The notes under the pieces: generated by a model
Database searches by the model: none
The model's input: only the letters and a program-made list of their open reading frames with translations
What the model was told of the DNA's origin: nothing
Translations under genes and position numbers: made by a program
DNA from: Rotaria sordida
Lineage: Eukaryota; Rotifera; Eurotatoria; Philodinida; Philodinidae
Reading direction: 5' to 3'
NCBI GenBank assembly: GCA_905250125.1
Contig: CAJNOL010000103.1
Location: forward strand, 1-64,000
DNA length: 64,000 nt
In this document: positions 35,001-45,979 of the stretch, in pieces
Position numbering within the stretch: the stretch's first letter is position 1
Layout: every line of letters starts with the position of its first letter

Positions 35001-38000
35001 ACGAAACTTGATTATCACTTGGGAATGTCAGCTCATGAATTAATAACAGATTTGATATCAATGTAGGTTTTTTGAAGAACTACAACAACAATATTTTATC
35101 ATCAATCCATGTTATACTTTTCTCATTTCTAATATATTGTTTTAAGCAGATTTCAAGTTGTGAATGGACTTAATAATAAATGAAATGACTGAGATTTAAA
35201 TTTCAAAACACTGTCGTATAACCTAAGTAATGAAGACAGATACTAAAGAAATTGATTCAAAAACGAATATAAATCATTTCAAGTTATCGATATATTTGTT
35301 CGATATTGATTCACTTGTCAAAGCTTATTTTCGGACAGTAATGATACTCAGAACAGAATAAAATCGATTACACTATGTTTCAATAAAATCTTTTTCTTTC
35401 AGGTAGAATTTTTTTTCTCAAAGGAACTACTCGTACTGTCTGAACTCATATCGGGTCTACAAGAACGTTTTGATGAGACTAGCAAAAGTCTAAAAAGGTT
35501 CGTCCCCATTAACCTTTTGAGTCGAGTTAAGATCATTTTATTGGAAAATCATATAATGGAATTTTTGTTCATAGATGCGTCTAAGAAAATATTAATTCTT
35601 CTTCGTTATTTTTTTAAAACTTTATCTCATTTAATTTTTGAATAAAAATTACTTTTGTTATTAGAACTGATCCTCTACATGCATTTTTTCTTCGTTGGAC
35701 TCCTGAACGTGCATTAGATCCATTAATTGATGATGATAAACAACCGTCAAATATTGATCCAACAAAATCGAATAATCAATCTTCAAATAAAGGTTTTGTT
35801 TTATTAACTGATGATAATAATTCTCAATTACCTAATGATTATTCAACACATCAAAATTTAAAAAATCAAATAACAAAAATTAATGAACAACTAAAACGAC
35901 CTCATTATTTATCACGACAAAATACATTGCTTAAAGATTGGGAGGTAAGAATAGAAATTTTCTAGATCATATAAAAGAAAAAGAAAAGAAAACGATTTCT
36001 TTTAATATAAGACATCTAAATATTAAAAAAAATTATAAACTTATTTTTCGTTTAAATATTATCAAATAATGAATGAGTTTATTAATATGATTTATAAACA
36101 ATAAAAATCATATTTTGTGTTTTGTATTCTATTTTACTTTTAAAGGTAAATCTTAATGTCTATTTTTTCAATGACGTTTTAATCTTTAGGATTGTTAATT
36201 TATTTGGAATACTTTCTTTTTTATTTTGACCTATTTCAGTGACATGTATGTTAATGTTATTGTTATTGGTACCACTTTTTTTTTTGTTTTTTTGTCTAAC
36301 AGAAATTGATTTATAAAAAGGAATTAATAGTTTTTTTTGTTAATGGATCTATTTGAATGAAAAATACATTTATACATTCTAGTTGTTTGTGTCAAAACAC
36401 AAATTAAATTTGAGTGGCATATAGTCTTGAATATGGAAATTGAATAAGAGAAATTCAATTATTAATTTTATTACCATAAATTCTAAAACTAATGATCATC
36501 AACACTTCAATCGAGAGTCATTGATTGCTTGTATGTTTTTTTTTGGTTTTGTACTATTAACGTTCGTAGTAGTATGTCAATAAACGTGATTTTAAAGTAG
36601 TATGTTAAGGATTGATGACAAAAGAATGTAGAACAGCAAGAATGTTTTGTTAGTATATGGATCAAACAAAGCATAGGTATATTAACAGAAATCTACGTTG
36701 TCATCTTGTTCTTGTATTTCATTCATGGATTATATTACGCTATAGCGTACCTTGATCCATATATCTATCTTATTATGATACTTTTTGTTTTTTTTAGTTA
36801 GAAGCCATTAATATATTTACTAATTATTAAAAATTTAATATCCAACAAAAAAAAATTCACTATTTTATTCTCTTTTTATTTAATGTCTTTTCTTTTTCTC
36901 TCTCTCTCTTTCTTTTCAACATAATCATATGTGTCCTCTGATGTAGTGTGGCGATGGAAGACGAGATAGAAGAATAAAGAATAACATACGCACACGCAAC
37001 TACTACTCAAAGGATTGGTAGAAACATAAATAGGACGAGAGAGAGAGAGAAGCTCAAATAGTCTTTCTCTCTCGCTCTCTAGTTGTAGTACCCTATAACT
37101 ATAATAGTATAACACTAGAAGAACAAATTTAAGTATGATTCGTGCTTTATCTACAACAACATCAAATACTTCATGTACATCATCTAATGAATCTCAAATA
37201 TCATCGCCATCATCATCATCATCTCGTACACGTCGTTTTACTCTTCATTCATTAGCAACACGTTTATCAGATTCAAAAAAAAATTTTCTTGAACAAATTC
37301 CTCATCATCAACAACAATTAACACGTTTTAGAAAACGTGCTAGAAGTTTTTTAATATCAACATTAAATGATCATTCAACACATATTCGTTCATCTTCATC
37401 TGATGGACGACATTCTACTCCTGGGGTACATAACAAAAAAAAAAAAAAAGAAACATATAGAATAATTTATTGAAGTTTATTTAAGACAAGATATTTACAT
37501 AAAGATTATTTTATTTATTTAGATTATCAGTGTCGATGAAATTTACCGACGTATTGGTTCAACACAAGTACATCACACACATGACTATGATATTGGTATT
37601 CCAGCACCTAAACTTCTTCAACCTTCAACACTTATCAATGAAGAACAATCAAAACAAGTATATTGAATAAATTTTTATTTTTGAAATTTTTCTAAAAAAA
37701 AACATTTTTGTTTTTTGTAATTTTAAGATTTTACTTCAATTACCAGCTCGTGTACATGCTCTTAATTGGTATTTAATATTTAGTACAGAAGCACATGGAT
37801 ATAGTTTAAATCAATTATATCGTCGATCATTAGAAGTTGATCATGATACACCATCGCTAATAATTATAAAAGATGTTGAACAAAATGTAAAAAACAAACA
37901 TTTTCTTTTTTTTGAAATATACTTTTTTTTTTTTTTTTTTTTCGTATGATTAGATATTTGGTGCTTTTACATCTCATCAATTAATAGTTAGTGAAGGTTT

Positions 38001-39245
38001 CTATGGTACAGGAGAATCATTTCTCTTTACACTTCATCCTGAATTTCGAGTAAGAATATACAATTGAAAGAAATTGCGCATGAACATAAATAGAAAATGA
38101 ATGTATCAAGAGAACAACCACCTATTGGTACTAATTGACATCGCTGTGTTTAAAACAATCCCTCTTCCGTTTTTTCAATTATTTTGTTCTTGTTTTTCTT
38201 TTTTCCGTATAGAATAGTTCAAATAGTAGTTTCCTGAAAACAAAATCTTGAGTATCTTCATCATACTTTGACTAAATTGATTGCTTTATTCAATGTTAAT
38301 AAAAAAAAAAGAAGTAGTGTTCATTATAATCGTAAGAAAAAAAACGATCAATGAGAACTATGATCTTAAAGTATGCAATTTTAACATGAGAATAAATCTG
38401 TACTCTTTAGCTTGTTATGAAAAACCAATAACGTTATGTTAATAATTTAACTTGTTTATTAACTAAACATTTCAAATTACATTTATTTAAGAAGACTTGT
38501 TTACAATAAAAGTTTAAGGTGACACTACAATTCTCTGAGACGTGTTGATTTGAACTATTGTGTACAATTTATTCGTGACTAAAAGAATAAACATGTTGTT
38601 TTTCCGAAACACATTAAGATTATAGTTTACACGGATAATCAAAAATAATGCTTCAAGACAATATTTTTTACCTGTTCTTTTATAAGTTATAAGTATTTGT
38701 TGATAAGCCGTGAAAAAAATAATCCGATGAATTAAAGTATGATGGAGATTCTGAATGAAAGAAACTTTTGCATCATTATTTATTTTATTTGATTGAACTG
38801 ATGAGAACATTTTATTGAACGACTCATTTAGTTATAAATTATAACGCGTTAAAAACCTCTTCATATTTTATTAACATAGAACAATTAAAAGTTGTTAGAC
38901 GAGTATTAATCGTTTATGTTTTGATGGAACAAGTCTGGGTAATTATATCAATTTTTTTGTCTATTTTAGGTGTTCAATTGGTCAGGTTATAATGAATTTT
39001 TTGTTAAAGGTGATCTTCATTCAATTGGATTTGGAAGTGGAGAGTAAGTCTTTTTTTTGTTATAGTGTTTCTTTTTTTTTATTAACTTCCTTTGATACTA
39101 CTCTAGAGGTACTTATGGTTTATGGCTTGATGCTGATTTATATCATGGTCGTACTTGTTCAACTAAAACATTCAATAATGAACCATTAACAACAAATGAA
39201 GATTTTATAATTGCGAGTATTGAAGTTTGGACATTTATTGATTAA
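32094..39245 (+). CDS. OXR1/NCOA7-like oxidation resistance protein, long form
   Basis: Ten exons give 545 residues: 32094-32161, 32224-32636, 32854-32919, 32970-33177, 35665-35944, 37523-37657, 37728-37886, 37954-38049, 38970-39043, 39107-39245. All phases agree. The centre matches OXR1/NCOA7: YYLCIKT, then KNEYWFSIPKEKTDPLHAFF and LRWTPER. The C-terminal TLDc domain (about residues 395-545) is clear: LPARVHALNWYLIFSTEAHG, FGAFTSHQLIVSEGFYGTGE, FNWSGYNEFFVKGDLHSIGF and GLWLDADLYHGRTCSTKTFN. The N-terminal LysM domain of vertebrate forms was not recognised. These proteins protect against oxidative damage, and TLDc domains interact with the V-ATPase. Intron 4 is 2.5 kb and holds a foldback element and an inverted copy of the intronic repeat. 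Splicing of exon 5 straight to 37523 reads DWE-IISVDE, like the W-E-I-(V/I)-(S/T)-V junction of NCOA7. Confidence 0.85.
33359..34235. mobile_element. Foldback element, about 430 bp inverted arms
   Basis: In intron 4 of the OXR1/NCOA7-like gene. The left end TACAATAGGTGACAAAAATA is matched by the right end, in reverse complement TACAGTAGACGATAAAAGTA. Pairing continues through TATGCATACAGGAAACATAC (about 33455-33475 against 34122-34142) and AAACAAGATCATTTATT to a centre near 33795. The whole element is one imperfect palindrome of about 877 bp with TA at both ends. No transposase is encoded. Confidence 0.8.
34441..34770 (-). mobile_element. Intronic repeat element copy F (GTGAAACA family), inverted
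   Basis: In the same intron, opposite to the host gene. Its left edge TTAGCGCAATCTCTTTT then AAAATGTGAAACACGATG is the reverse complement of the family 3' end; its right edge TTGTGTTTCACAAAAG is the reverse complement of the 5' end. Both ends thus carry GTGAAACAC facing inward, showing the subterminal inverted repeat. A G-rich block (GGAGGCGGGAGGGGGAGAGG) at about 34690-34711 is unusual for this AT-rich region. Confidence 0.7.
35473..35560 (+). repeat. Second dispersed repeat family, copy 3
   Basis: Contains TGATGAGACTAGCAAAAGTC, AAAGGTTCGTCCCCATTAAC and GTCGAGTTAAGATCATTTTA. It is the best-preserved copy in the window and lies in intron 4 of the OXR1/NCOA7-like gene. Confidence 0.55.
36850..37134 (+). 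promoter_or_regulatory. Putative internal promoter for the short TLDc form
   Basis: The 285 bp before the ATG at 37135 contain CT-rich runs (36895-36912 and 37065-37080), a GAGAGA block (37035-37052) and TATA-like sequence (CTATAACTATAATAG, about 37092-37106) roughly 30 bp upstream. This differs from the surrounding plain intron. Initiator-type CT and GA tracts are common in invertebrate promoters. Assignment is inference from position. Confidence 0.35.
37135..39245 (+). CDS. TLDc-only short form of the OXR1/NCOA7-like gene (alternative first exon)
   Basis: A separate first exon, 37135-37425, opens with ATG and encodes 97 residues rich in serine, threonine and arginine (MIRALSTTTSNT, RTRRFTLHSLATRLSDSKKN), ending in phase 0 at a GT donor (CCTGGG then GTACAT). 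It joins in frame to 37523 and the remaining TLDc exons, giving 297 residues. The long form can skip it, since exon 35665-35944 also ends in phase 0. Vertebrate NCOA7 has a comparable internal promoter giving a short TLDc-only isoform, reported as interferon-inducible. Whether this exon is instead constitutive in the long form is open: no splice acceptor stronger than a weak AAATTTAAG precedes it. Confidence 0.65.
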
Positions 39246-41986
39246 TAATTATTCTTTCGTTATTTCTTTCTTAAATGTAACAACAAACCTGATCATCATA
39301 TAAACAGTATTTCAGCTTTTTTGATTATCATATACTTGTCGTTTTTTCTTTCTTTATTATTATTATTAATTCCCTTCTATTAAGCCAATGACATGAAGAG
39401 AGTATATTTGTGCTTCTATTTATTTTTATCTGTAAATACTTTATTATTATCTATGGAACAAATTATTCCCGGTCATTTGGTTTCCGTCGAAAATAAAAAA
39501 TTTCTATTCTCATTGCAATAATTTAAACAAAAATAAAAAACAAAAACAAAAACAAAAACTTTTTTTGTGAACAATAAGACTTTATTTATAATATCTTCAT
39601 ATCTAGACATAATACTATCTTTGTATAAATAATAGATGATTTTTATTTTATTTGTAATGAAAAACAAAAAAATTTTTTTTTGTAAAATATTATGAAGATT
39701 TGACTACTTTTTTGATTTTGGAGTTGAAACATGGTTTTTTTTTGAAAACGAATATTTTCTTTTTGATCTTTTATATTATGATAAAACTTACAAAAAAAAA
39801 TCCACTTTACACTGCACGCGATACAACCAATTCGATATATATATGTTATAGGCAAAATTACAAGTTCGATCTCGATCGAATGAAATTAGAATTCGACTAG
39901 TACAAACATGTGTCATACTAAAAGTGGGGATGGATTGAAAGAAAATTGTAAACATAGCGATCGTACCGATAAGTAATATAAATAAAGACGTACGCATTAC
40001 AAACTAATACTAAAAAAAAATGTCCGAATCAGATTTAACAATCGTCGAAATAATTAATGACGAAGCAAATGTAAACATGCGGGTAAAAGTGAAGTTAAAT
40101 ATATTCTCACAACCATCGTCACTCTCGGGATGCTTGTACAAATATAATGAATCGACTAAAGTGCTTTGACTTGTAAATTATTTGATGAAGTCAAAAGATA
40201 TTATGGAATAAAAATATAAACATGTGAATGTAAGGATAAATTTTTTTACAATCGACTAACATGATTTTTTTTTAATAAAGTCATGAACAATTCTATATAA
40301 AACATAGAGCAGTAGAAACTAATAATTATTTATCTTATTTGTTTACTCGATACTTATCACGATCCACTGTTTACATGTTCAGTCACGCTATGTACTCAAT
40401 AATCGGCTTGAAATGGATGGGATGTATAAAATCGTCACGTACAAAACAAAAGCTGAAGAACAAAGAGTGTATTTTGAACTGTTGATAAATTATTTAATAA
40501 TCGAGTTTTATCTAAAGAAGATAATGCTAAGTTTACTGACGTATGATTCATTAAAAGTGTATGAAGAATATTAAAGAAAAAAGTACGAGAAGAACAAGTT
40601 TCAAGAGCTTTAAATAACTAAAAACTAGATTTGATGAAATTTCTAAGAAACTTGGCAAATTCATAAAAAAAATGGTGAGCAACAAAATGTCTAATAGTTA
40701 AATGAAGTTTTTATACAATCAGATTAATATTTAGACCAAATCATTTGTTAGCGATGTGACTTTACAAAACTAAAACACGTATATCTCGAGATAATGAACT
40801 TCTTCAAGACATCATTTTCGTATGTTATGTGCATGTCCAGTTACTCTAGATACTCTGATAAAAAGGGTGCGAGAGATCTTTGCTCAGAAGGGTTATTAAT
40901 AAAAAACTAGCGTTATCTCAACGTAACACAAAAAGATGATTGACTTTCACTTTGTACAGTTTGCTTTAAAAAAAAACTCTAAATTGAGGCAGTATTTTTG
41001 AAAATCGATTTACTTTTCTTTGGTGATGTGTCGGAGTACGAAAAAATGCTCTGTATAACCAAATAAGAAGTTCAAAAAAAATTCGAAACAGTACAAATTC
41101 TTCTTCTTCAGAATCTCTTGATGATGGTAAGATAAAATTTTTGTTTTCGGGACTTCATAGAATCTCTAGAAAGCCGTTTTTTGGAGTCTGATCTTATTGA
41201 AAATTTCATCATAGAGGCAGGATTCTATCCTGAAATTTTCTGATTTCTTTCTCGTATGATTAGAGAGATATTTACTAATTACTTTTTAATTAATAGACAG
41301 CTGAAACAGCTAACATTTTTACATATGTCTATGCTAAAAGAACTTTTCAGAAAAATAATCCTTATAAAGAATCAATGTCAAATAAAAAGTCAGTATATTC
41401 CGTTTAATTTGACATAGCCTATATATATATAATGAAAAATTTCATTGATAATAATAGATATTAATTAGATGAAGTAAATTACAGTTGTCAACGAGGTTAT
41501 TATCTGCCCATGTAGTACAAAATCAAGGTGCACATATCTTTCTAGGCTTTGGTTTGTTGTTTCTTTTTTTAATTTGAAATGAATAATGTAAGGGTGCAGA
41601 GCTGCCAACATAGAAAGACAATAAACACTTACCGAGAAATGACAGTTCTTAGTTTCTTTATACTTTCCTTTCTTCTTGATGATTAATTAAATAACTATGT
41701 ATGAACTCAACGAAATGATAATGAATAAAACAGTGAGACAAAAAGAATCTTTATACACAGTATTATTGATTATCTTTTATTATAAAATTCTAAACATAGT
41801 AATAAAGAATACATACATAATACAAAGATAAAAGTAGATTATAAGACAGAAAAGTTCGTTATAAAACTAAACAATACCAATTGCAAATTTATTCTTCAGT
41901 AGAATATTATTTTTCTATAAAAATCATTTGAAAACATTTTCCCGCTTTTCAAACAAATTAATTTTTCTTATTGTTGAATATTAATT
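39246..41986. other. Intergenic 2.7 kb with decayed coding remnants
   Basis: Downstream of the TLDc gene. Several short overlapping frames near 39.5-40.0 kb on both strands look like chance. The stretch 40020-41410 holds peptides with local codon habits, listed separately. The rest is AT-rich without features. Confidence 0.4.
40020..41410 (+). pseudogene. Possible decayed gene, unrecognised
   Basis: An ATG at 40020-40022 begins MSESDLTIVEIINDEANVNM, ending at a GT donor (GGGTAAAAG). Further runs are open but frame-shifted against each other: SRYVLNNRLEMDGMYKIVTY (about 40384-40443), DKLFNNRVLSKEDNAKFTDV (about 40480-40540) and TANIFTYVYAKRTFQKNNPY (about 41305-41365, after an ATAG acceptor). 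They are separated by stops and cannot be joined. Probably a dead gene; the family is not recognised. Confidence 0.3.
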
Positions 41987-43730
41987 ATGTTACATTCATC
42001 TATTCATAATTTAAATTCTAATAATAAAATCCCGCAATATTATCTTTCAATTAATAATAATTATACATGTAATAGATCTTCATCATCATTAAGTTTATCA
42101 TCTATTTCTTCAACTTTACTTAATCAATCTAAAAACATATTGAAAGTAGGTCATAACAAGTGATCGAACAGTTTTTAGACAAAATGTTTGTTCATTTTTA
42201 ATCCGCTAGAAAGTATTTCCAGTGGGTCAATTCGAATATAAACTTAGAAATTTCATCTCAGTTTTTTTTTGAGACTGGTAAAATCATTTCTGAAACGTTC
42301 AATAACAATGGGTTGGATAGAAAAGTTTTGTATTTTAGTTATTGTAATTCAAAACTTTATTTTATATAGATCAGATTGTGGAGGAGAAGCTACCCTACAA
42401 ACTGCACTATTTGAAGTTTTGTTTTGTCTTTTGACAAGGTATCTGAATTTTTTTAAATACTCATTTTTGAAAAATCAACAATCGTTTTACGTTGAAAGGA
42501 GCTCTTGAAAATGTGTTTAGATAAAAGTTACACCTTACATTTTGTAGAGAAATCTCGCTTTACAAAATGGTTGACTTCGACAATTGTTAGCATGTTTGAA
42601 AAATGACTTATATGGAAAACAAAAACTTATTGGTTGGCCATTGAAAATAATTTTTCAGATCTATTAAAAAGTTTTTCACTACTGTTGAACAAAAACTTTT
42701 ACTAAGCTCGTATTCAAATCCTATAGTTTTTGTCTCGTCGGAAATATTTTCTAGCAGATTGAAACTGAATGAACATTTTATCTACATGCTTTCTGATCGC
42801 GACAATAATTCAATGTATCTCTATATCATGTTTAGATAATTACACCTTGTAAAAAAACAGATTCATTATCTTCATTATCAACAACATCCTTGTCTTCATC
42901 AATGACTATAATTCTTCATACATTACATAAGAGAAATCAACGACATGAAAAATATCATCATCATCATCATCATCATCATCGAAAAAAATTCTTCAATAAA
43001 ACTCATTCACGATATCAAAATAATAATACTAGTTCATCATCGATTTTATTATCTCGATTAATAAATATAAAAAAACCAACAAAACAATTATTGAATGAAT
43101 CAATTTGTTTACAAACTCAAAAACAAGTTATTGAAAATAATTTGAATTCATAATTCAATTTTATATATTTTAGAATAAATTAAATTCAAATCAATATTCA
43201 ATATCAAAATATAATGAAGAATTATTTATACCTAGTGAATCATATCAATATAATAAAAAAATCTTATTAAAAAGTAATTCTTTTTGATAAAAATTCAATT
43301 GATTATTATTTAAAACAAAACAAAAAATTTATTTATTAGAAAAATCACATCAAATTTTCGAAAAAGAAAAAACAACTTCATTTCATAGTAATAATTCATT
43401 ATCAAATAGTATTTCTGATTTCGATGAAATGCATACTGAGAAAAACATTAAAAATTTCAATTATCATCAAAGTAATCAATTTCCAGTTCTTTTTTTATTG
43501 TTTCGATAACTAGATTTAAAAAGAAAATTTCAAATATTTTAGAACATATATCAACTATAGGTACACAAACAGATAATTATTCATCAATTCGACAACAATA
43601 TCAATATGGAAATTTACGACGAGTTAATAGTGATTTACTAGATTATATTTTCATTCCTATTTCAAATGTATCCATTGAAAACAATTGTATATATCCAATG
43701 AACTCAAACACAGATCATTATTGGTCGTAA
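41987..43730 (+). CDS. Unrecognised serine/asparagine/histidine-rich protein
   Basis: Five exons in consistent phase give 289 residues: 41987-42145, 42836-43126, 43174-43273, 43340-43471, 43543-43730. The protein is low in complexity: serine runs, an eight-histidine run from CAT repeats (about 42957-42980) followed by a basic stretch (RKKFFNKTHSRY), then asparagine- and tyrosine-rich sequence ending CIYPMNSNTDHYWS. No domain, signal peptide or membrane span is seen. The ordered splice sites and phases are the main evidence that it is a gene. It ends about 270 bp before the CDK start on the same strand. Confidence 0.55.
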
Positions 43731-43998
43731 TATTTTGTGCAGTTTTAAAAACTCATTTCAATTCTTGTTATTAAATTCAACATTAAAATTTTTCATAAAG
43801 TTACAGCTGAAAATAATCGATCGACATTTGATTTATTTTTGTAGTTCACTGTTATCTAAAGAGAATGATAAAAGAAAAAACAATACAGTCACATTTACTA
43901 TGCATACATATATATATACTATAGATTATTTTATCTTCACATGTGCGTGCAAACAAGATTATAGACTTGTTATTTATAGCGAACAAAAAGAAAAAGTA

Positions 43999-45979
43999 AT
44001 GCTTTCAACAGGATATGGTGGTTTCATTGATTGTTCTTGGCATGAAATTGAACATTATTCACAACAATTAGAAAATGATTTTCAACGAATAGAAAAACTT
44101 GGCGGAGGTTAAAATTAGTTTCATTTAGTTCTTATTTTTCTTTTCTTTTCTACGATTAAATTGATTTATTATTCTTTAGGTACATATGGTGATGTATTTC
44201 GTGTTCGTCATCGAATAACTGGTGAAATATATGCTCTTAAACAAATACGAGATGAACATGAAACAAATGGAGTTCCAGCAACAGCTATTCGTGAAGCAAC
44301 AATTCTAAAACAACTTAATCATTCAAATATAATTAAATTACAAGATATTTTTTTAACTAATGAACGATGTTATTTTTTACTTGAATATATGGATGAAGAT
44401 TTAAAACGTTATTTAGATAGAAATCGACCATTAGATCGACAAATAATTAAAGTACAAAAAAAAAGAAGATAAAATTTTTATTTCTTATTCTATAATATTC
44501 ATCATCTAGAGTTTTATGTATCAATTATTCGATGCTATATTTTATTGTCATAAACATCGTATAATTCATCGAGATATAAAACCACATAATATTTTAGTTA
44601 ATCATGAAAATCAAATAAAACTATGTGATTTTGGTAGGATAATGCACATTTCGAAGTTTACTTTGTTTTTTTTTTTGTAATTAATATTTGTTCTTTTTTT
44701 TTTAATTTTAGGTCTTGCTCGTGCTTTTACTATTCCAATGAAAACTTATACACATGAAATTGTTACATTATGGTATCGAGCACCTGAAATTTTACTTGGA
44801 TCATTATCATACGGAACACCTGGTTAGAATAAAAATGAATTCAATGTTTTTTTTTTTTGATTTTGTCAAACACGATATAAAAGAAATATTGAAGTATAAG
44901 AGTAAAATATTTGGAATCTCCAACTGAATGGCTACGTTGTTTGACACGTATCCACAAGATACTATGTACAAACTTCAGCACCACTAGCCATAGAATGATC
45001 CTGGACAAGTCACTAACGGCTATTTGTCTCGGATCACCTGTCAGATAGTATACTGACTACGTTGTGACATACATCTTCTCTCGTGTTTAGTTAGTGTTTA
45101 TAGGAAGCTCAGGAACTCTGCGTCAGATCGGGCTATTGAATCTGCCGCTAGTGAGCATCTCATACCAGAACATAGCTGAAAGACAGAGTTATTCTTCCTT
45201 CCCAGCCACTTTGCATAGGTCGTGATAACCGTTGATATACAATCACAAGCTATATAACGTCTCGTTATAATATACGAACTATTTCCGTATTGGATTTGTG
45301 AAGGATTCAGTAAAAGAATGATGAAGAAATGGGTTTCAAAATAGATGGAATAAAACAATCTTTTTGTAATTAGTAGTCGCGGCTACACTATGTTTCACAT
45401 TTTAATTCTATAGAGATTGTGCTAATAGCTTGCTTCTTATTAATTTTTAGTTGATATATGGTCAATAGGTTGTATATTTGGTGAAATGTATCAAGGTTGG
45501 TCTTTATTTCATGGTGATTCTGAAATAGATCAAATATTTCAAATATTTAAGTAAATTTTTTAATTTTTTTTTTATTTCGAAATTTAATATTTTAATTGAA
45601 TAGAATATTAGGTACACCAAGTGAAGATGATTGGCCAAATATATATTTATTACCACAATTTAAATCATCATTTCCAAAATTTAAAATACAAAAAAAACAA
45701 TTAAGACAAATTGTGGATAATGATGAAATAGCCTATGATTTATTTAAAGTAATAGAGAAAAAAAACATGAATAAAATCCAAATAAAAAAAATATATATAT
45801 ATTGATATTCTATTCTCTAGAGATTATTAGCTTGTGATCCAATGATACGTATTGCTGCTCGATATGCTTTACAGCATAGTTATTTTACTGGATGTGATCA
45901 TAAAAAATCCTTATCACCAAAAATAAATACAAAAACTAATCAAATTCAATATGATGAAAATAATAATATTTTTATTTAA
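43999..45979 (+). CDS. CDK1/2-like cyclin-dependent kinase with PATAIRE helix
   Basis: Seven exons give 339 residues: 43999-44107, 44180-44451, 44510-44633, 44712-44822, 45451-45550, 45604-45748, 45821-45979. All kinase motifs are present: glycine loop LGGGTYGDVF (34-43) with the inhibitory T-Y pair, Lys57 in YALKQI, the cyclin-binding helix as PATAIRE (69-75; PSTAIRE in CDK1/2), HRDIKPHN (147-154, usually HRDLKPQN), DFG (167-169) and activation-loop [18 protein letters not shown] with Thr182. GTPSEDDWP and FPKF are also CDK1/2-like. About 30 extra residues precede the kinase core and about 40 follow it. The open frame extends upstream to 43735, but the ATG at 43999 is preferred because the earlier part is unlike any CDK. 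A divergent paralogue rather than the main CDK1 is likely. Intron 4 carries repeat copy D. Confidence 0.88.
44864..45429 (+). mobile_element. Intronic repeat element copy D (GTGAAACA family)
   Basis: Fills intron 4 (44823-45450) of the CDK gene. The 5' end is TTGTCAAACACGATATAAAA; the 3' end is ACTATGTTTCACATTTTAAT then TAGAGATTGTGCTAATAG. It has the most complete interior, parts of which recur inverted at 14830-14955, and the block CAAAATAGATGGAATAAAAC shared with copies A and C. Confidence 0.7.

Noticed and set aside
43735..43998. Open frame upstream of and in frame with the CDK start
   Set aside because: It reads straight into the kinase frame, but its composition (I, F, Y, K rich) is chance-like, it overlaps a poly-A/T-rich intergenic stretch, and no CDK has such an N-terminus.
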